Shown: positions 32,121-40,469 of the stretch, in pieces
How positions within the stretch are numbered: the first letter of the stretch is position 1
How the letters are laid out: every line of letters begins with the position of its first letter
Source of the DNA: an uncultured Anaerolineales bacterium
GTDB lineage: Bacteria > Chloroflexota > Anaerolineae > Anaerolineales > Villigracilaceae
Length of the DNA: 64,000 nt
Direction: 5' to 3'
Assembly (NCBI GenBank): GCA_937960595.1
Contig: CALGPL010000031.1
Coordinates: forward strand, 1 to 64,000
The notes under the pieces: model-generated
The model's database searches: none
Seen by the model: the letters and a program-made list of their open reading frames with translations, nothing else
Told to the model about the DNA's origin: nothing
Position numbers and translations under genes: made by a program

Positions 32121-33403
32121 ATTTTCTCCTCGGCGCGGCGCACAGCAGAGGAGGCCGCCCCGCCCCCAAAGGCGACCAACCCGCCCACCGCCGCCAGGAT
32201 CACCGCCAGGCGGAGGCCGGCCATCCCGCCGGCGAACGTGCCGAGGCCGTATTCGGCCAGCGGCCCCGAAGTCAGCACGCCCAGCAGGTAGGGAATCTGC
32301 ACCAGCAGGTGACGGGCCGAAAAGACGCGTCCCTGGACATCGGCCTCGACGCGCGCCTGCCAGAGGGCCATGTTGCCGCCTTCCACGAACGGTTCGAAGA
32401 ACGAGAAGAAGAAACTGCCGAAAGCCCAGACCGGGACCGAGCGGCCCAAACCGAGGGTCAGCACGCCGAGCAAACAGGCACCGATCCCGCCCCAAAGAAC
32501 ATTGCGGACCCGCCGCCGGAATCCGCCCCACAGGCTGAGCAGCGCGCCTCCCGTCAGGCCGCCCGCCGCGCCCACCGATTGTACCGCTGCCAGAGCGGCG
32601 CGGCTTTGTCCTGATCCGCTCAGCACCAGCGGCGCCATCAGAGTCGCGGCAATTGCCAGGAAGAAATTGGCAAAGATGAACAACAAGGTGAGAGCGCGCA
32701 GAGGGGAATGCCGGCGGATGTAGCGAAAGCCGAACAGAATCTCGCCGACCAGGCTGCCGCGGCCCTCCCGCCCCGCCGCGCTGACCGCCGGCTGGGGAAT
32801 GAAAACCGCCAACAAAGTCGCAAGCGCAACGCCGAACGTTGCCAGGTCAATGAGCATGATGCCGGCCATATCCATCCTGCCGAGCAGGGTCGCCGCCAGC
32901 ACGGGCGCAAGGATGCCGGAAAGCGCGGCTGCCAGGCCGAGCATTCCCTGGGCGCGGCCGTAGTCCCGTTCGGGCAGCATGGTCGTCACTGCGGCTTGGT
33001 AGGCCGGGTACTGAAAAGCGGTAAAAAAACCCGCCAGAACGCCGATCAGGTAAAGATGCCAGATTTGTAGCCCGCCCCTCAAATAAAGAAGCAATACGGC
33101 CAGGGTGCCCAAAGCCGCCGCGGAATCCGAGAGGATCATCACCCGTTTGCGATTCCAGCGGTCAACCAACGCCCCGGCAAGCGGGGTAAATAGAACGGTG
33201 GGAAGAAACGTGAAGAAACTGAGGGTCGAGAGGGCCGTCGGCTGGCCGGTCTTTTGCCAGGCCCACAGGGTCAGGGCGAACCAGGTCATGGCCGAGCCCA
33301 CCAGCGAGACGACCTGGCCGAACCAGACAAGAGTGAAGGCGCGCATGCCCGTGGAAGAGTCAGGGTTCATGGGGAAAATAGGCCGGCGCAACAACCTCTT
33401 CAT
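32117..33403 (-). CDS. MFS transporter (multidrug-type, MFS_3/enterobactin exporter-like)
   Basis: 428 residues with 12 membrane helices. The loop 2-3 motif G-A-L-V-D-R-W-N-R-K-R-V is the MFS motif A. It resembles the permease group often annotated as macrolide or enterobactin exporters; the substrate cannot be told. The start is uncertain: 33403 (M-K-R-L-L-R) or 33370 (M-N-P-D-S-S). Neither has a strong ribosome site. It is coupled to the downstream methyltransferase by an ATGATG junction. Confidence 0.87.
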   Translation of the reverse strand: MKRLLRRPIFPMNPDSSTGMRAFTLVWFGQVVSLVGSAMTWFALTLWAWQKTGQPTALSTLSFFTFLPTVLFTPLAGALVDRWNRKRVMILSDSAAALGTLAVLLLYLRGGLQIWHLYLIGVLAGFFTAFQYPAYQAAVTTMLPERDYGRAQGMLGLAAALSGILAPVLAATLLGRMDMAGIMLIDLATFGVALATLLAVFIPQPAVSAAGREGRGSLVGEILFGFRYIRRHSPLRALTLLFIFANFFLAIAATLMAPLVLSGSGQSRAALAAVQSVGAAGGLTGGALLSLWGGFRRRVRNVLWGGIGACLLGVLTLGLGRSVPVWAFGSFFFSFFEPFVEGGNMALWQARVEADVQGRVFSARHLLVQIPYLLGVLTSGPLAEYGLGTFAGGMAGLRLAVILAAVGGLVAFGGGAASSAVRRAEEKI

Positions 33404-33482
33404 CCAGGGCGGTACTTCCCGTTACACGGCAAACACAGGAGAACCAGACGAATGACCTTCGCCAAAACGGAAAGGGCCTGCC

Positions 33483-34661
33483 CTATAAATACTCTTTGAG
33501 TTGCCGCGCCCGGCGAGGATGGCGCAGACGGCGCAGGGCCTTGCCCTCGATCTGGCGAATGCGTTCACGCGTCAGGCCGAATTTCTCGCCTACCTCCTCG
33601 AGCGTGTATGCCGTGCCGTCATCCAGACCAAAGCGCAAACGCAGGACACGCGCCTCGCGCGGCGAGAGCGTGCCCAGGATCTCATCGATCTTCTCCTTCA
33701 GCATCGTCTGATAGGCGCTCTGCATGGGCGTGGGACTGAATTCGTCCTCGATGAACTGACCGAGTTCGGAATCCTCGTCCTCCCCCACCGGACTTTCGAG
33801 TGAAAGCGGCAGCCAGGAAACTTTGGTGATCCATTGCACCTTCTTCAAATCCAGGCCCATCTCCCCTGCCAGTTCTTCAGCCGTCGGGACGCGTCCCAGA
33901 CGCTGCTCCAGATCGTGGGTGGCGCGGTAAATCTGACGAATGCGGTCCGACATGTGGACGGGGATGCGGATCGTGCGCGCCTGATCGGCGATCGCGCGCG
34001 TGATCGTCTGACGAATCCACCACGTGGCATAGGTGGAAAAACGGAAGCCGCGGTGCACATCGTATTTCTCGACCGCCTTCATCAGGCCCAAATTGCCTTC
34101 CTGAATCAAATCGAGAAAGGGAACACCGCGCCCGATATAGCGTTTGGCTACACTGACCACCAGGCGGGTATTGGCCTTGATGAGATGATCGCGGGCCAGC
34201 AAACCGTCTTGCACCAGCGCCTCCAGGCGAGCGCGCTCGAGGGAACGCCGCCGGTCGGGCAGGCGCATCAGCATGGACTTGGCCTTGCGGCCCTCCTCGA
34301 TGCGCACCGCCAGTTCATACTCCTCTTCGACCTTGAGAAGCGGGACACGCGACATTTCCCGCAGATAGAGGCCGACAGCGTCGTCGCTGGCCAGCGACGC
34401 CCCGGTCGGCTCTAGCCAGGCCTCGTCCTCGGCCTCGACCAGACCGTCCATCATGGCCAGGTCATAGCGGTCCGAATCGAGAATGTCCACGCCGCGGCTG
34501 CGCAGCGCCAGCATGATGACCGTCAGCCGTTCAACGTCATCGCCGACCTCTGGATAAACATCCAGCAAATCATCGGTGGTCAGATACCCTTGGATGGAGG
34601 CTTTTTCCAGGAGCATGTGCATGATCTCTTTGTGTTTCCGGCGGCGGTCAGACAGTGTCAT
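33483..34661 (-). CDS. rpoD: Primary-type RNA polymerase sigma factor (sigma-70 family)
   Basis: 392 residues. A region 1.1-like N-terminus (about 10-60) is followed by region 1.2 (D-D-A-V-G-L-Y-L-R-E-M-S-R-V-P-L-L). Regions 2.1-2.4 contain L-I-Q-E-G-N-L-G-L-M-K-A-V-E-K-Y-D and F-S-T-Y-A-T-W-W-I-R-Q-T-I-T-R-A-I. Regions 3 and 4.2 follow (Y-T-L-E-E-V-G-E-K-F-G-L-T-R-E-R-I-R-Q-I-E). The -10-recognising region is of the housekeeping type, consistent with the TATAAT boxes in the window. The large non-conserved insertion of proteobacterial RpoD is missing. The ATG at 34661 has GGAGG upstream. A second sigma-70 paralogue elsewhere cannot be excluded. Confidence 0.93.
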   Translation of the reverse strand: MTLSDRRRKHKEIMHMLLEKASIQGYLTTDDLLDVYPEVGDDVERLTVIMLALRSRGVDILDSDRYDLAMMDGLVEAEDEAWLEPTGASLASDDAVGLYLREMSRVPLLKVEEEYELAVRIEEGRKAKSMLMRLPDRRRSLERARLEALVQDGLLARDHLIKANTRLVVSVAKRYIGRGVPFLDLIQEGNLGLMKAVEKYDVHRGFRFSTYATWWIRQTITRAIADQARTIRIPVHMSDRIRQIYRATHDLEQRLGRVPTAEELAGEMGLDLKKVQWITKVSWLPLSLESPVGEDEDSELGQFIEDEFSPTPMQSAYQTMLKEKIDEILGTLSPREARVLRLRFGLDDGTAYTLEEVGEKFGLTRERIRQIEGKALRRLRHPRRARQLKEYL

Positions 34662-34685
34662 GGTGATCCTCCTGGATGCAGCGGC

Positions 34686-35195
34686 TCAGTCGAACAATTC
34701 TTTGAAGGCCGCAAAAGGCGAGTCGGGGGCCGAACGCGCATGACCGCAATCGCCCTCGTTGAGGTTCGCGCCACAGACGGGACACAATCCCTTGCAATCA
34801 GGGCGACAGATTGGACTGATAGGGAATTCCAGGAAAGCGTATTCGCGCAGAAGCGGGGCCAGGTCGATCTGACCGGTTTCAGGCACGAGCAGGTTGGACT
34901 CGGTGATGGAACGCCGGTCGAAGGCGTACAAATCGGTGAATTCCCAGGCGAGGGCTTGCTCGTAAGGGGTCAGGCAGCGCACACATTCAAGCACCACCCG
35001 GCCGCGAAAATCAGCCTGTAACAAGAGCCCCTGCGGCGTACGGCTGAAACGCGCCGTCCCGACAAAATCGGACAGAATCAAATCATCCCCTAACTGCATG
35101 CGCTCATAATCGAACGTGAAATCGCGGTTGGTGCCGATGGCCGCGCTGATCAGGAAACCCACGTTGAGCCGCAGGGGATGATGGGGGTTGCTCAC
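34686..35195 (-). CDS. DUF177 (YceD-like) 23S rRNA accumulation protein
   Basis: 169 residues with the DUF177 pattern V-L-E-C-V-R-C-L-T-P-Y (a CxxC pair) and a second pair C-R-P-D-C-K-G-L-C-P-V-C-G-x-N-L-N, ending in F-A-A-F-K-E-L-F-D. The family supports large ribosomal subunit rRNA processing and usually precedes rpmF. Here rpmF is absent and rpoD follows after 24 nt. The start is GTG at 35195, downstream of a TTGACT-17-TAGAAT promoter. Confidence 0.88.
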   Translation of the reverse strand: MSNPHHPLRLNVGFLISAAIGTNRDFTFDYERMQLGDDLILSDFVGTARFSRTPQGLLLQADFRGRVVLECVRCLTPYEQALAWEFTDLYAFDRRSITESNLLVPETGQIDLAPLLREYAFLEFPISPICRPDCKGLCPVCGANLNEGDCGHARSAPDSPFAAFKELFD

Positions 35196-35228
35196 GGTTT
35201 ACTTCTACACGCAAGATTTGGATAACTC

Positions 35229-35257
35229 ATTCTAGCACATTGGAATCGCGAAGTCAA
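35229..35257 (-). promoter_or_regulatory. Promoter of the DUF177-rpoD operon
   Basis: Minus-strand TTGACT (35252-35257) and TAGAAT (35229-35234) with a 17-bp spacer, about 33 nt before the GTG. This consensus-like promoter drives the sigma-factor gene, so the housekeeping sigma probably serves its own operon. Confidence 0.75.
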
Positions 35258-35423
35258 GAACTTTTTTTAAGATTTGGAAGCCTTTCCTGCAAGAAAAGCC
35301 CTTGACGACTTCTACGTTGATCGGCGTCTTGGTGTAAGCATAGAAAACCGCGAATTGCCTTTTGGACAAATTCGCGATATAGTGTGACCACCCTGAAATT
35401 GACCCACCTGTAAAAGGAGAACG

Positions 35424-36050
35424 ATGAAACCCAAATTGTGGCTGTTCCTTCTGCTTCTTCTCCTGCCCGGCTGCCAGTCGCGGCCGGTCACCCTTGCCAC
35501 CCCGCCCGTGGACGTGGTGGGCACCTCGGTCGCCGCCGCGCTGACCGCCATTCCTCCCCGGCCGACCTACACCCCCTATCCGACGCAAACCCCTTACCCC
35601 ACCCCTGATCTCAGCGGTTTGTTCTGCGAATACGAATTTTGTATCGGCCACCCCCCCAATCTGCCTTTCTTCGACCTGGAAGTGGTCAACGATTACACCA
35701 CCAACCGCAGCCGCTACGACCAGGGCATCCTGATCGGCTTCTCAGACGACATGTATATCTTCACCGCCTGGAGCCGCCTGTACGGCAATTATGACCCCAC
35801 CGTCATGCTGACCGTCGTCCTGCAAGCCGATTTGCCGCAGGAAACCCGGCTGACGACCGACATTGGCGGACGGCCGATCACCTATGTGGGCCTTCTATCT
35901 ACCCCCTCGACCGTGCTGCCGCACGGACTGGCAGCCGCCTGGCAGTGCGGCGACCGTCAATTCGGCTGGAAAGCCTACACCGGCCAGGAATCCCAAGCCC
36001 TCGACCTGCTGCGTCAGGCCCTCGAGCGCTTCCGCTGCAATGCCCCCTGA
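35424..36050 (+). CDS. Predicted lipoprotein of unknown function
   Basis: 208 residues. A signal peptide with lipobox (L-L-L-P-G-C, Cys at about 17) is followed by a Pro/Thr-rich stalk (about 42-62, P-T-Y-T-P-Y-P-T-Q-T-P-Y-P-T-P). A soluble domain of about 145 residues contains a Cys pair (F-C-E-Y-E-F-C). Mature domain features such as A-A-A-W-Q-C-G-D-R-Q-F-G-W-K-A-Y-T-G look like a small sensor or stress lipoprotein, but I recognise no family. AAGGAGA lies 6 nt before the ATG. It ends just before a hairpin shared with the convergent gene. Confidence 0.82.
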   Translation: MKPKLWLFLLLLLLPGCQSRPVTLATPPVDVVGTSVAAALTAIPPRPTYTPYPTQTPYPTPDLSGLFCEYEFCIGHPPNLPFFDLEVVNDYTTNRSRYDQGILIGFSDDMYIFTAWSRLYGNYDPTVMLTVVLQADLPQETRLTTDIGGRPITYVGLLSTPSTVLPHGLAAAWQCGDRQFGWKAYTGQESQALDLLRQALERFRCNAP

Positions 36051-36070
36051 GAGAGGAACGATGAAAACAG

Positions 36071-36103
36071 ACCTGCGACGCACCCGGAAAGTGCGTCGCA
36101 GGT
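36071..36103. terminator. Inverted repeat between convergent genes, probable bidirectional terminator
   Basis: Perfect 13-bp stem (ACCTGCGACGCAC / GTGCGTCGCAGGT) with a 7-nt loop. A U-run is lacking on both sides, so termination efficiency is uncertain. Confidence 0.6.
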
Positions 36104-36111
36104 CACGCATT

Positions 36112-36531
36112 TCAATACTGAGAAGAAGCCGGGAATAAAGCACCCAGGCTTAAGATTCCCAGCGCAGATAAGATAATGGCCAGGATAACCCCCAAGACAG
36201 TCAACCCCAAGCCGAGATATCCCATGACCAAGCCGGCTGTGGCCATCCCCTCGCCGCCTTCTCCGCGCTGATGGATCTGGCCTTTGGCCATGTGGCCGGT
36301 AATCACTCCCACCAGCCAGAGTAAAGGCGAGAGACAGGCCAGGGGCACCAGACACAACAGGCCCAGCCCATACGTGCCCAGCACCATCGCCCAACCAATA
36401 AAAAAATTGAAACACCACATACCGATATAGAATACCCAGCCGGCAATTCCCATAACGAGGCTGGTGATCGCGTTGCCATTCGTCTTGGGAGGCGGAAGGT
36501 AAGGGGATGGCTGTGCATACATGTCGTTCAT
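36112..36531 (-). CDS. DUF4190-like small membrane protein
   Basis: 139 residues. A Pro-rich cytoplasmic N-terminus (S-P-Y-L-P-P-P) is followed by three to four membrane segments. G-H-M-A-K-G-Q-I and G-M-A-T-A-G-L-V-M-G-Y-L-G-L-G match the DUF4190 pattern, a family without known function. It lies 34 nt after another membrane protein gene, in a run with a nucleoside kinase. The ATG at 36531 has GGAG upstream. Confidence 0.8.
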   Translation of the reverse strand: MNDMYAQPSPYLPPPKTNGNAITSLVMGIAGWVFYIGMWCFNFFIGWAMVLGTYGLGLLCLVPLACLSPLLWLVGVITGHMAKGQIHQRGEGGEGMATAGLVMGYLGLGLTVLGVILAIILSALGILSLGALFPASSQY

Positions 36532-36565
36532 GATGTGCTCCTCTCAAAAGGATATGTTCGATGGC

Positions 36566-37177
36566 TCATTCCATCTGCCACCAGACCGGACGGAGGAAAT
36601 ACCACAAGAGGATGACCAGGCTGAAGCCAAACAGAGCATTCAGCCAGGGCATTCCCCCCAGCAGGTTGAAGACCGAGACCAGCCCCATGGACAGGGCTAA
36701 TCCATACAGCCCCCACTTGCGGCCATTCCAAATCGCCAACGAAAACAGGCATCCTCCCAGCCCAAAGACGGCCATGCTAATCAGAAACCACCAGGGCGCC
36801 GAGTTTTCCAAAACGGGCGAAGGCGCTAACAGCAGATTGCTGAGAACGGTGACGATGTTGGTGATCAGCGCCAGAATCAAGAGCGTCTTGGTCATGGGCG
36901 AATGCCGGACCGCGCCGCGCGGCAGGCCATACAGCCCGTAAGCAATGCCGAGGAGAATGCCGGGCAGGAAGAGGAGCAGGAAGGCCCCATACTGAACGGC
37001 CAGCGGACGGTCGAGGCCAAAGCGTTCGACCGCCTGGCGCTTCATCGCGTCGTTGTAAGAGGGCCAGTCGCGGGCCAGGACCGTCATCTGGGCGGCCCGC
37101 AGGCCGTAAGCAACAAATGCCATCCCCAGCAGCAACACGGACACCAGCAGCAGAATCTTTCGCCAGTTTATGTTCAT
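36566..37177 (-). CDS. Integral membrane protein of unknown function
   Basis: 203 residues with five to six predicted membrane helices and no recognised motif. A loop between helices 1 and 2 (about 28-60) is soluble. Its start overlaps the stop of the deoxynucleoside kinase gene by 4 nt (ATGA), so the two are co-translated; whether they are functionally linked is unknown. Confidence 0.75.
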   Translation of the reverse strand: MNINWRKILLLVSVLLLGMAFVAYGLRAAQMTVLARDWPSYNDAMKRQAVERFGLDRPLAVQYGAFLLLFLPGILLGIAYGLYGLPRGAVRHSPMTKTLLILALITNIVTVLSNLLLAPSPVLENSAPWWFLISMAVFGLGGCLFSLAIWNGRKWGLYGLALSMGLVSVFNLLGGMPWLNALFGFSLVILLWYFLRPVWWQME

Positions 37178-37818
37178 TCGTTTCCGAAGACGATTTCTTC
37201 CTTGCCGCCCAGTTTCGCCTGGATGCGTTCGACGACGGTGTCCAGCGCCTCGGACTGGTGAACGTAGTCCAGGTCATCGGTGCGGATGGTCAGGACCGGG
37301 CAAAGGTCGAAGGAATGCAGCCACTCGTCGTAGAAGGTGTCGAGCAGGGTCAGGTAATCGGGCGAGATGCCGGTCTCGATGTTGCGCGCCCGGCGGCGGA
37401 TGCGTTCCATCAGGACCTCGACCGGGCAGCGCAGGTAAACCAGCAGGTTGGGGGGCGGCAGGTTGCCCACCACCAGGTCGAACAATTTGCGATAAGCCAG
37501 GTAATCGCGTTCGGCCAGATTGCCCATGTGATGGAGAGCGCGGGCGAAGATGTAGGCATCCTCGTAGATGCTGCGGTCGAGGATGGCCGAACGCGGATCG
37601 GCAGCCGCCCGCAAATACTGTTCGGCGCGGTGACCGAGGAAGTAAATCTGCAAATGAAACGACCAACTGCGCATGTCGGCGTAGAAGTCCGGCAGATAGG
37701 GATTATCGGCCACCGACTCGTAATCGGTGCGCCAGCCCAGCCGCGCCCCGATGCGCTCGGTCAGCGAGGTCTTGCCGGCTCCGATGTTGCCGGCCACGAC
37801 GACCAGTCTCTTGGACAT
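37174..37818 (-). CDS. Deoxynucleoside kinase (dNK/dCK-dGK family)
   Basis: 214-residue salvage kinase that phosphorylates deoxyribonucleosides with ATP. The P-loop is G-N-I-G-A-G-K-T-S at about 10-18, the substrate motif is D-R-S-I-Y-E-D-A (about 82-89), and the lid is R-I-R-R-R-A-R-N-I-E. The specific base preference is unclear. The ATG at 37818 has AAGGAGG upstream. The leader contains two inverted repeats. Confidence 0.9.
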   Translation of the reverse strand: MSKRLVVVAGNIGAGKTSLTERIGARLGWRTDYESVADNPYLPDFYADMRSWSFHLQIYFLGHRAEQYLRAAADPRSAILDRSIYEDAYIFARALHHMGNLAERDYLAYRKLFDLVVGNLPPPNLLVYLRCPVEVLMERIRRRARNIETGISPDYLTLLDTFYDEWLHSFDLCPVLTIRTDDLDYVHQSEALDTVVERIQAKLGGKEEIVFGNE

Positions 37819-37832
37819 GCGCGCCTCCTTCC

Positions 37833-37851
37833 TGTACAGGACAATTGTACA
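37833..37851. repeat. TGTACA inverted repeat in the dNK leader
   Basis: TGTACA-GGACAAT-TGTACA at 37833-37851, directly before the ribosome site of the kinase gene. On the minus strand it overlaps a TACAAT -10-like hexamer, so an operator is possible. Confidence 0.35.
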
Positions 37852-37886
37852 CGAACTTGCCTCTTCGGCGATGTGACCCCGGTCAC

Positions 37887-37919
37887 GAAAACAGGCGGGG
37901 AGCCGAACCTGCTCCCCGC
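37887..37919 (-). terminator. Rho-independent terminator after the mannosyltransferase gene
   Basis: Perfect 9-bp stem GCGGGGAGC / GCTCCCCGC (37895-37903 with 37911-37919) followed on the minus strand by CTGTTTTCG. Confidence 0.75.
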
Positions 37920-37954
37920 GCCCGTCTCGCGCCCCCCACCCTTGCGATGCCTGT

Positions 37955-39367
37955 CTATGCCACCCAGAAGTCAACGGCGAACAAATAAGCCAGAAAGCCC
38001 ATCCACAGCGCGCTGAAAATCGTCCAGGCCTTATCGAAGACCGGATTTTTACCCCAGCGGGCCAGCATGAAAAAGACGGCCGGCGCGCCCAGGATGTAGC
38101 GCTGGATGCCCTGCACGGGTCCGCTGCCCCACGAGATGACGAAAACGGCCAGGCTGAACCAGGCAAGTTCAGGATACCGCTTGATGGAGGCCAGGATGGT
38201 GACCAGGCCAACGATGAGGCCGATCACTTCGGTCAAGAAGTAGGCCGCCCGCGGCGGGATGGGGGAGGAAAGGTACTCGAAGGCCAGCGACCAATTATAG
38301 AAAGCGCCGCCGAAGTCCAACACGCCGCGCCCAAAATAAACCATCTCGATAAAATCGAAGGAAAGGCCCAGCCGCGAAGTCTTCCAGATCAAGAAAGCGA
38401 TCAGCGGCGCAAAGGCCAGCAACATCTTGCCAAAGGAAACCAAGACCGTCCGAAGGGGGGCGATCTCCTGGTCCCAAGACGGGTCGGCGGCTGCCGAGGG
38501 CAGGCGAAACAGGTCACGGAAAACCTTACGGACGGCCATCCAGATGCCGCTCAGCGCATGCTTCCAGAGATAGTAAATCTGCCGCCACTCGAGGTCAACA
38601 TCCAGCCAGTCGCCGGTGCGAAACCAGGTGAGGGCCATGGGGATGATGAGCGCCACGCCGACGGCGCGCGTCAGGGTGGCCGCCGCGCCCAGCAGGGCGG
38701 CCGGCAGCCATTTGCCGCGGCGCAGCAACGCCAGGCAGCCAAAGGCCAGGCCAACGAACAGTCCCTCGGTATATACCTGGAGCAGGAAGAAACCGGTCGG
38801 GAAGATGAGCAGATAGAAGACCGCCCGCAGAGCGCCTTCATGTTCGAGTTTCTCGCGGCAAAGATCATAGAGGGCGAACATCCCTCCCAGGGTGCCGAGG
38901 GCCGAGACGATCACGCCGGCCAGGGCGGCGGTGGCAATCTCGCCCAGGCCGAGCCATTTCAACGGCCAGGAAACCAGCCACATCATCCACGGATAGAAAG
39001 GGAAGAAGGCATAGGCCAGAGAGATGGCCTCGCCGCTGTACTGCTGGCCGCCGACCAACATGTGATCCATGTAATAAGTGGTCGTTCCAAACGGAGTCAG
39101 GTGAGGGATGCGCGGGTCGTCGTAACCGCCGATGGCGATGCCGATGTAGTATTCCGAGTCCCAGCAAACCTGGTGATTTAGGAAAGGATCGAGCAACAGC
39201 GGACGATTGACCTGATAGCCCTCGTCCGTGTAGGTCGTTGTCCACTCTTGCGAGCGGTCGGGAAATTCGGGCTGCACGCGGGCCGAGGCCCAGGCCTGAA
39301 AACCGATCAAGATCAGAGCCCAGGCCAGCCAGAGGAAGAAAATGTTACGGAAGGCGAGTCTGTTCAT
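37955..39367 (-). CDS. PIG-V-like membrane mannosyltransferase
   Basis: 470-residue GT-C type membrane protein with about nine helices. The first extracytoplasmic loop has W-D-S-E-Y-Y (near 68-73), the acidic catalytic-type motif of PIG-V and related mannosyltransferases. A-F-F-P-F-Y-P and L-T-R-A-V-G-V-A-L-I-I-P are further family marks. It would use a polyprenyl-phosphate sugar and act on a lipid or protein acceptor. It is 8 nt downstream of the MalG-like permease gene and ends at a terminator. Confidence 0.82.
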   Translation of the reverse strand: MNRLAFRNIFFLWLAWALILIGFQAWASARVQPEFPDRSQEWTTTYTDEGYQVNRPLLLDPFLNHQVCWDSEYYIGIAIGGYDDPRIPHLTPFGTTTYYMDHMLVGGQQYSGEAISLAYAFFPFYPWMMWLVSWPLKWLGLGEIATAALAGVIVSALGTLGGMFALYDLCREKLEHEGALRAVFYLLIFPTGFFLLQVYTEGLFVGLAFGCLALLRRGKWLPAALLGAAATLTRAVGVALIIPMALTWFRTGDWLDVDLEWRQIYYLWKHALSGIWMAVRKVFRDLFRLPSAAADPSWDQEIAPLRTVLVSFGKMLLAFAPLIAFLIWKTSRLGLSFDFIEMVYFGRGVLDFGGAFYNWSLAFEYLSSPIPPRAAYFLTEVIGLIVGLVTILASIKRYPELAWFSLAVFVISWGSGPVQGIQRYILGAPAVFFMLARWGKNPVFDKAWTIFSALWMGFLAYLFAVDFWVA

Positions 39368-39374
39368 CGGTGGC

Positions 39375-40469
39375 TCACTTTTCCATGCCGGTCACGACCA
39401 TGTCCTGCATGAAGAAACGTTGGGCCAGGAAGAGGACGATGACCGGGATGACCATCAGCATCAGGGCGCTGGCCTGCAGGAACTCCGGCGTGAAGCCGTA
39501 ACTCTGAAACGCCTGGGCGCTGAAGCCGATCGTCCGTTCCTGGCTGACGCCCAGGAACAAACTGGCCATGCGCATCTCGTTCCAGGCGTTGAAGAAATGC
39601 AGCAGGCCGACGGTGACCACGGTGGGAACCGCCTGCGGCAAGATAATCGAAATCAGGATGCGCAAGGGGCTGGCGCCGTCAATCATGGCCGCCTCATCGA
39701 GGTCGCGCGGGATGGCCTTGAAATTCTGCCGCAAGAGGAAAATATAGATGGCGCTGCCAAAGAAATGCGGCAACAGGAGAGGAATATAGTAAATGGCACT
39801 CGTGCTGGTAAAGGAACGCAGCCAGTCGAGCAGATTGGCGTAGAGGAAGAATGTCGGCACGAGCGTGATGCTGTCTGGGATCATGATCGTAGCGATCAGC
39901 AAAAGGAATAGCGACTTGCCGCCGGGAATGCGGAAACGAGAAAAGCCATACGCCACGGCAATCGAAGAGGCCAGGACGCCGATCTCGCCCAGGAAGACCA
40001 GGAGGAGGGTGTTGCGTAACAGGCGCGGGTATTCGATCTGCTGCCAGAGGGTGACGAAATTGCCGAACTCCCAGTGCGGCGTGTAGACCCGCCGCAGGGT
40101 CCGCCACGAACCCTCCCAGCGGATCAGGCCCGCTTCGGGGTTCTGCGGGTCGACGAAGAACGCGCCGCCGCGATCCGTATCGACGAGCGCCAACTCACGC
40201 GTCCCCTCCTCGGTTGGCACAGCATATACATAACGCAGGCGGCCCTCATACTCATACCTGACCGGGCGAGCCGGCAAAATCGGCGCGCTTGGGTCACTCA
40301 ACTGCTCGCCAGACTTGACCGAGGTGATGAACATGTAGGTCAGCGGCGAAAGGTAAATCAGCGCCGCCAGCCAGACGAACAAGTTGAGCAAAGCCATGCC
40401 GGTGAAATCCCACAGGCGCACCGTCAGGGTCGAGACCTCGCGCCGGCGGGCGCGCTTAGATTTCCACAT
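39375..40469 (-). CDS. Carbohydrate ABC transporter permease (MalG type) with inserted domain
   Basis: 364 residues, longer than the usual 270-300. The transmembrane core and the EAA loop (E-A-A-M-I-D-G-A-S-P, near 263) are normal. An extracytoplasmic insertion of about 85 residues lies between the first and second helices (about 55-140). The ATG at 40469 (M-W-K-S-K-R) is chosen because GAGGAGG lies 6 nt upstream; an ATG 6 nt earlier abuts that site. It overlaps the MalF-like gene by 14 nt. No ATPase or binding-protein gene is adjacent. Confidence 0.92.
   Translation of the reverse strand: MWKSKRARRREVSTLTVRLWDFTGMALLNLFVWLAALIYLSPLTYMFITSVKSGEQLSDPSAPILPARPVRYEYEGRLRYVYAVPTEEGTRELALVDTDRGGAFFVDPQNPEAGLIRWEGSWRTLRRVYTPHWEFGNFVTLWQQIEYPRLLRNTLLLVFLGEIGVLASSIAVAYGFSRFRIPGGKSLFLLLIATIMIPDSITLVPTFFLYANLLDWLRSFTSTSAIYYIPLLLPHFFGSAIYIFLLRQNFKAIPRDLDEAAMIDGASPLRILISIILPQAVPTVVTVGLLHFFNAWNEMRMASLFLGVSQERTIGFSAQAFQSYGFTPEFLQASALMLMVIPVIVLFLAQRFFMQDMVVTGMEK

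Noticed and set aside
35301-35345. Plus-strand promoter TTGACG or TTGATC for the lipoprotein gene at 35424
   Set aside because: The hexamers at the proper spacing are poor -10 matches; the 35258-35423 gap shows no convincing promoter.
36061-36138. 25-codon Arg-rich frame with a purine-rich site upstream
   Set aside because: Nearly half of it is the inverted repeat between two convergent genes, so the composition is explained by the hairpin, and no homologue is recognised.
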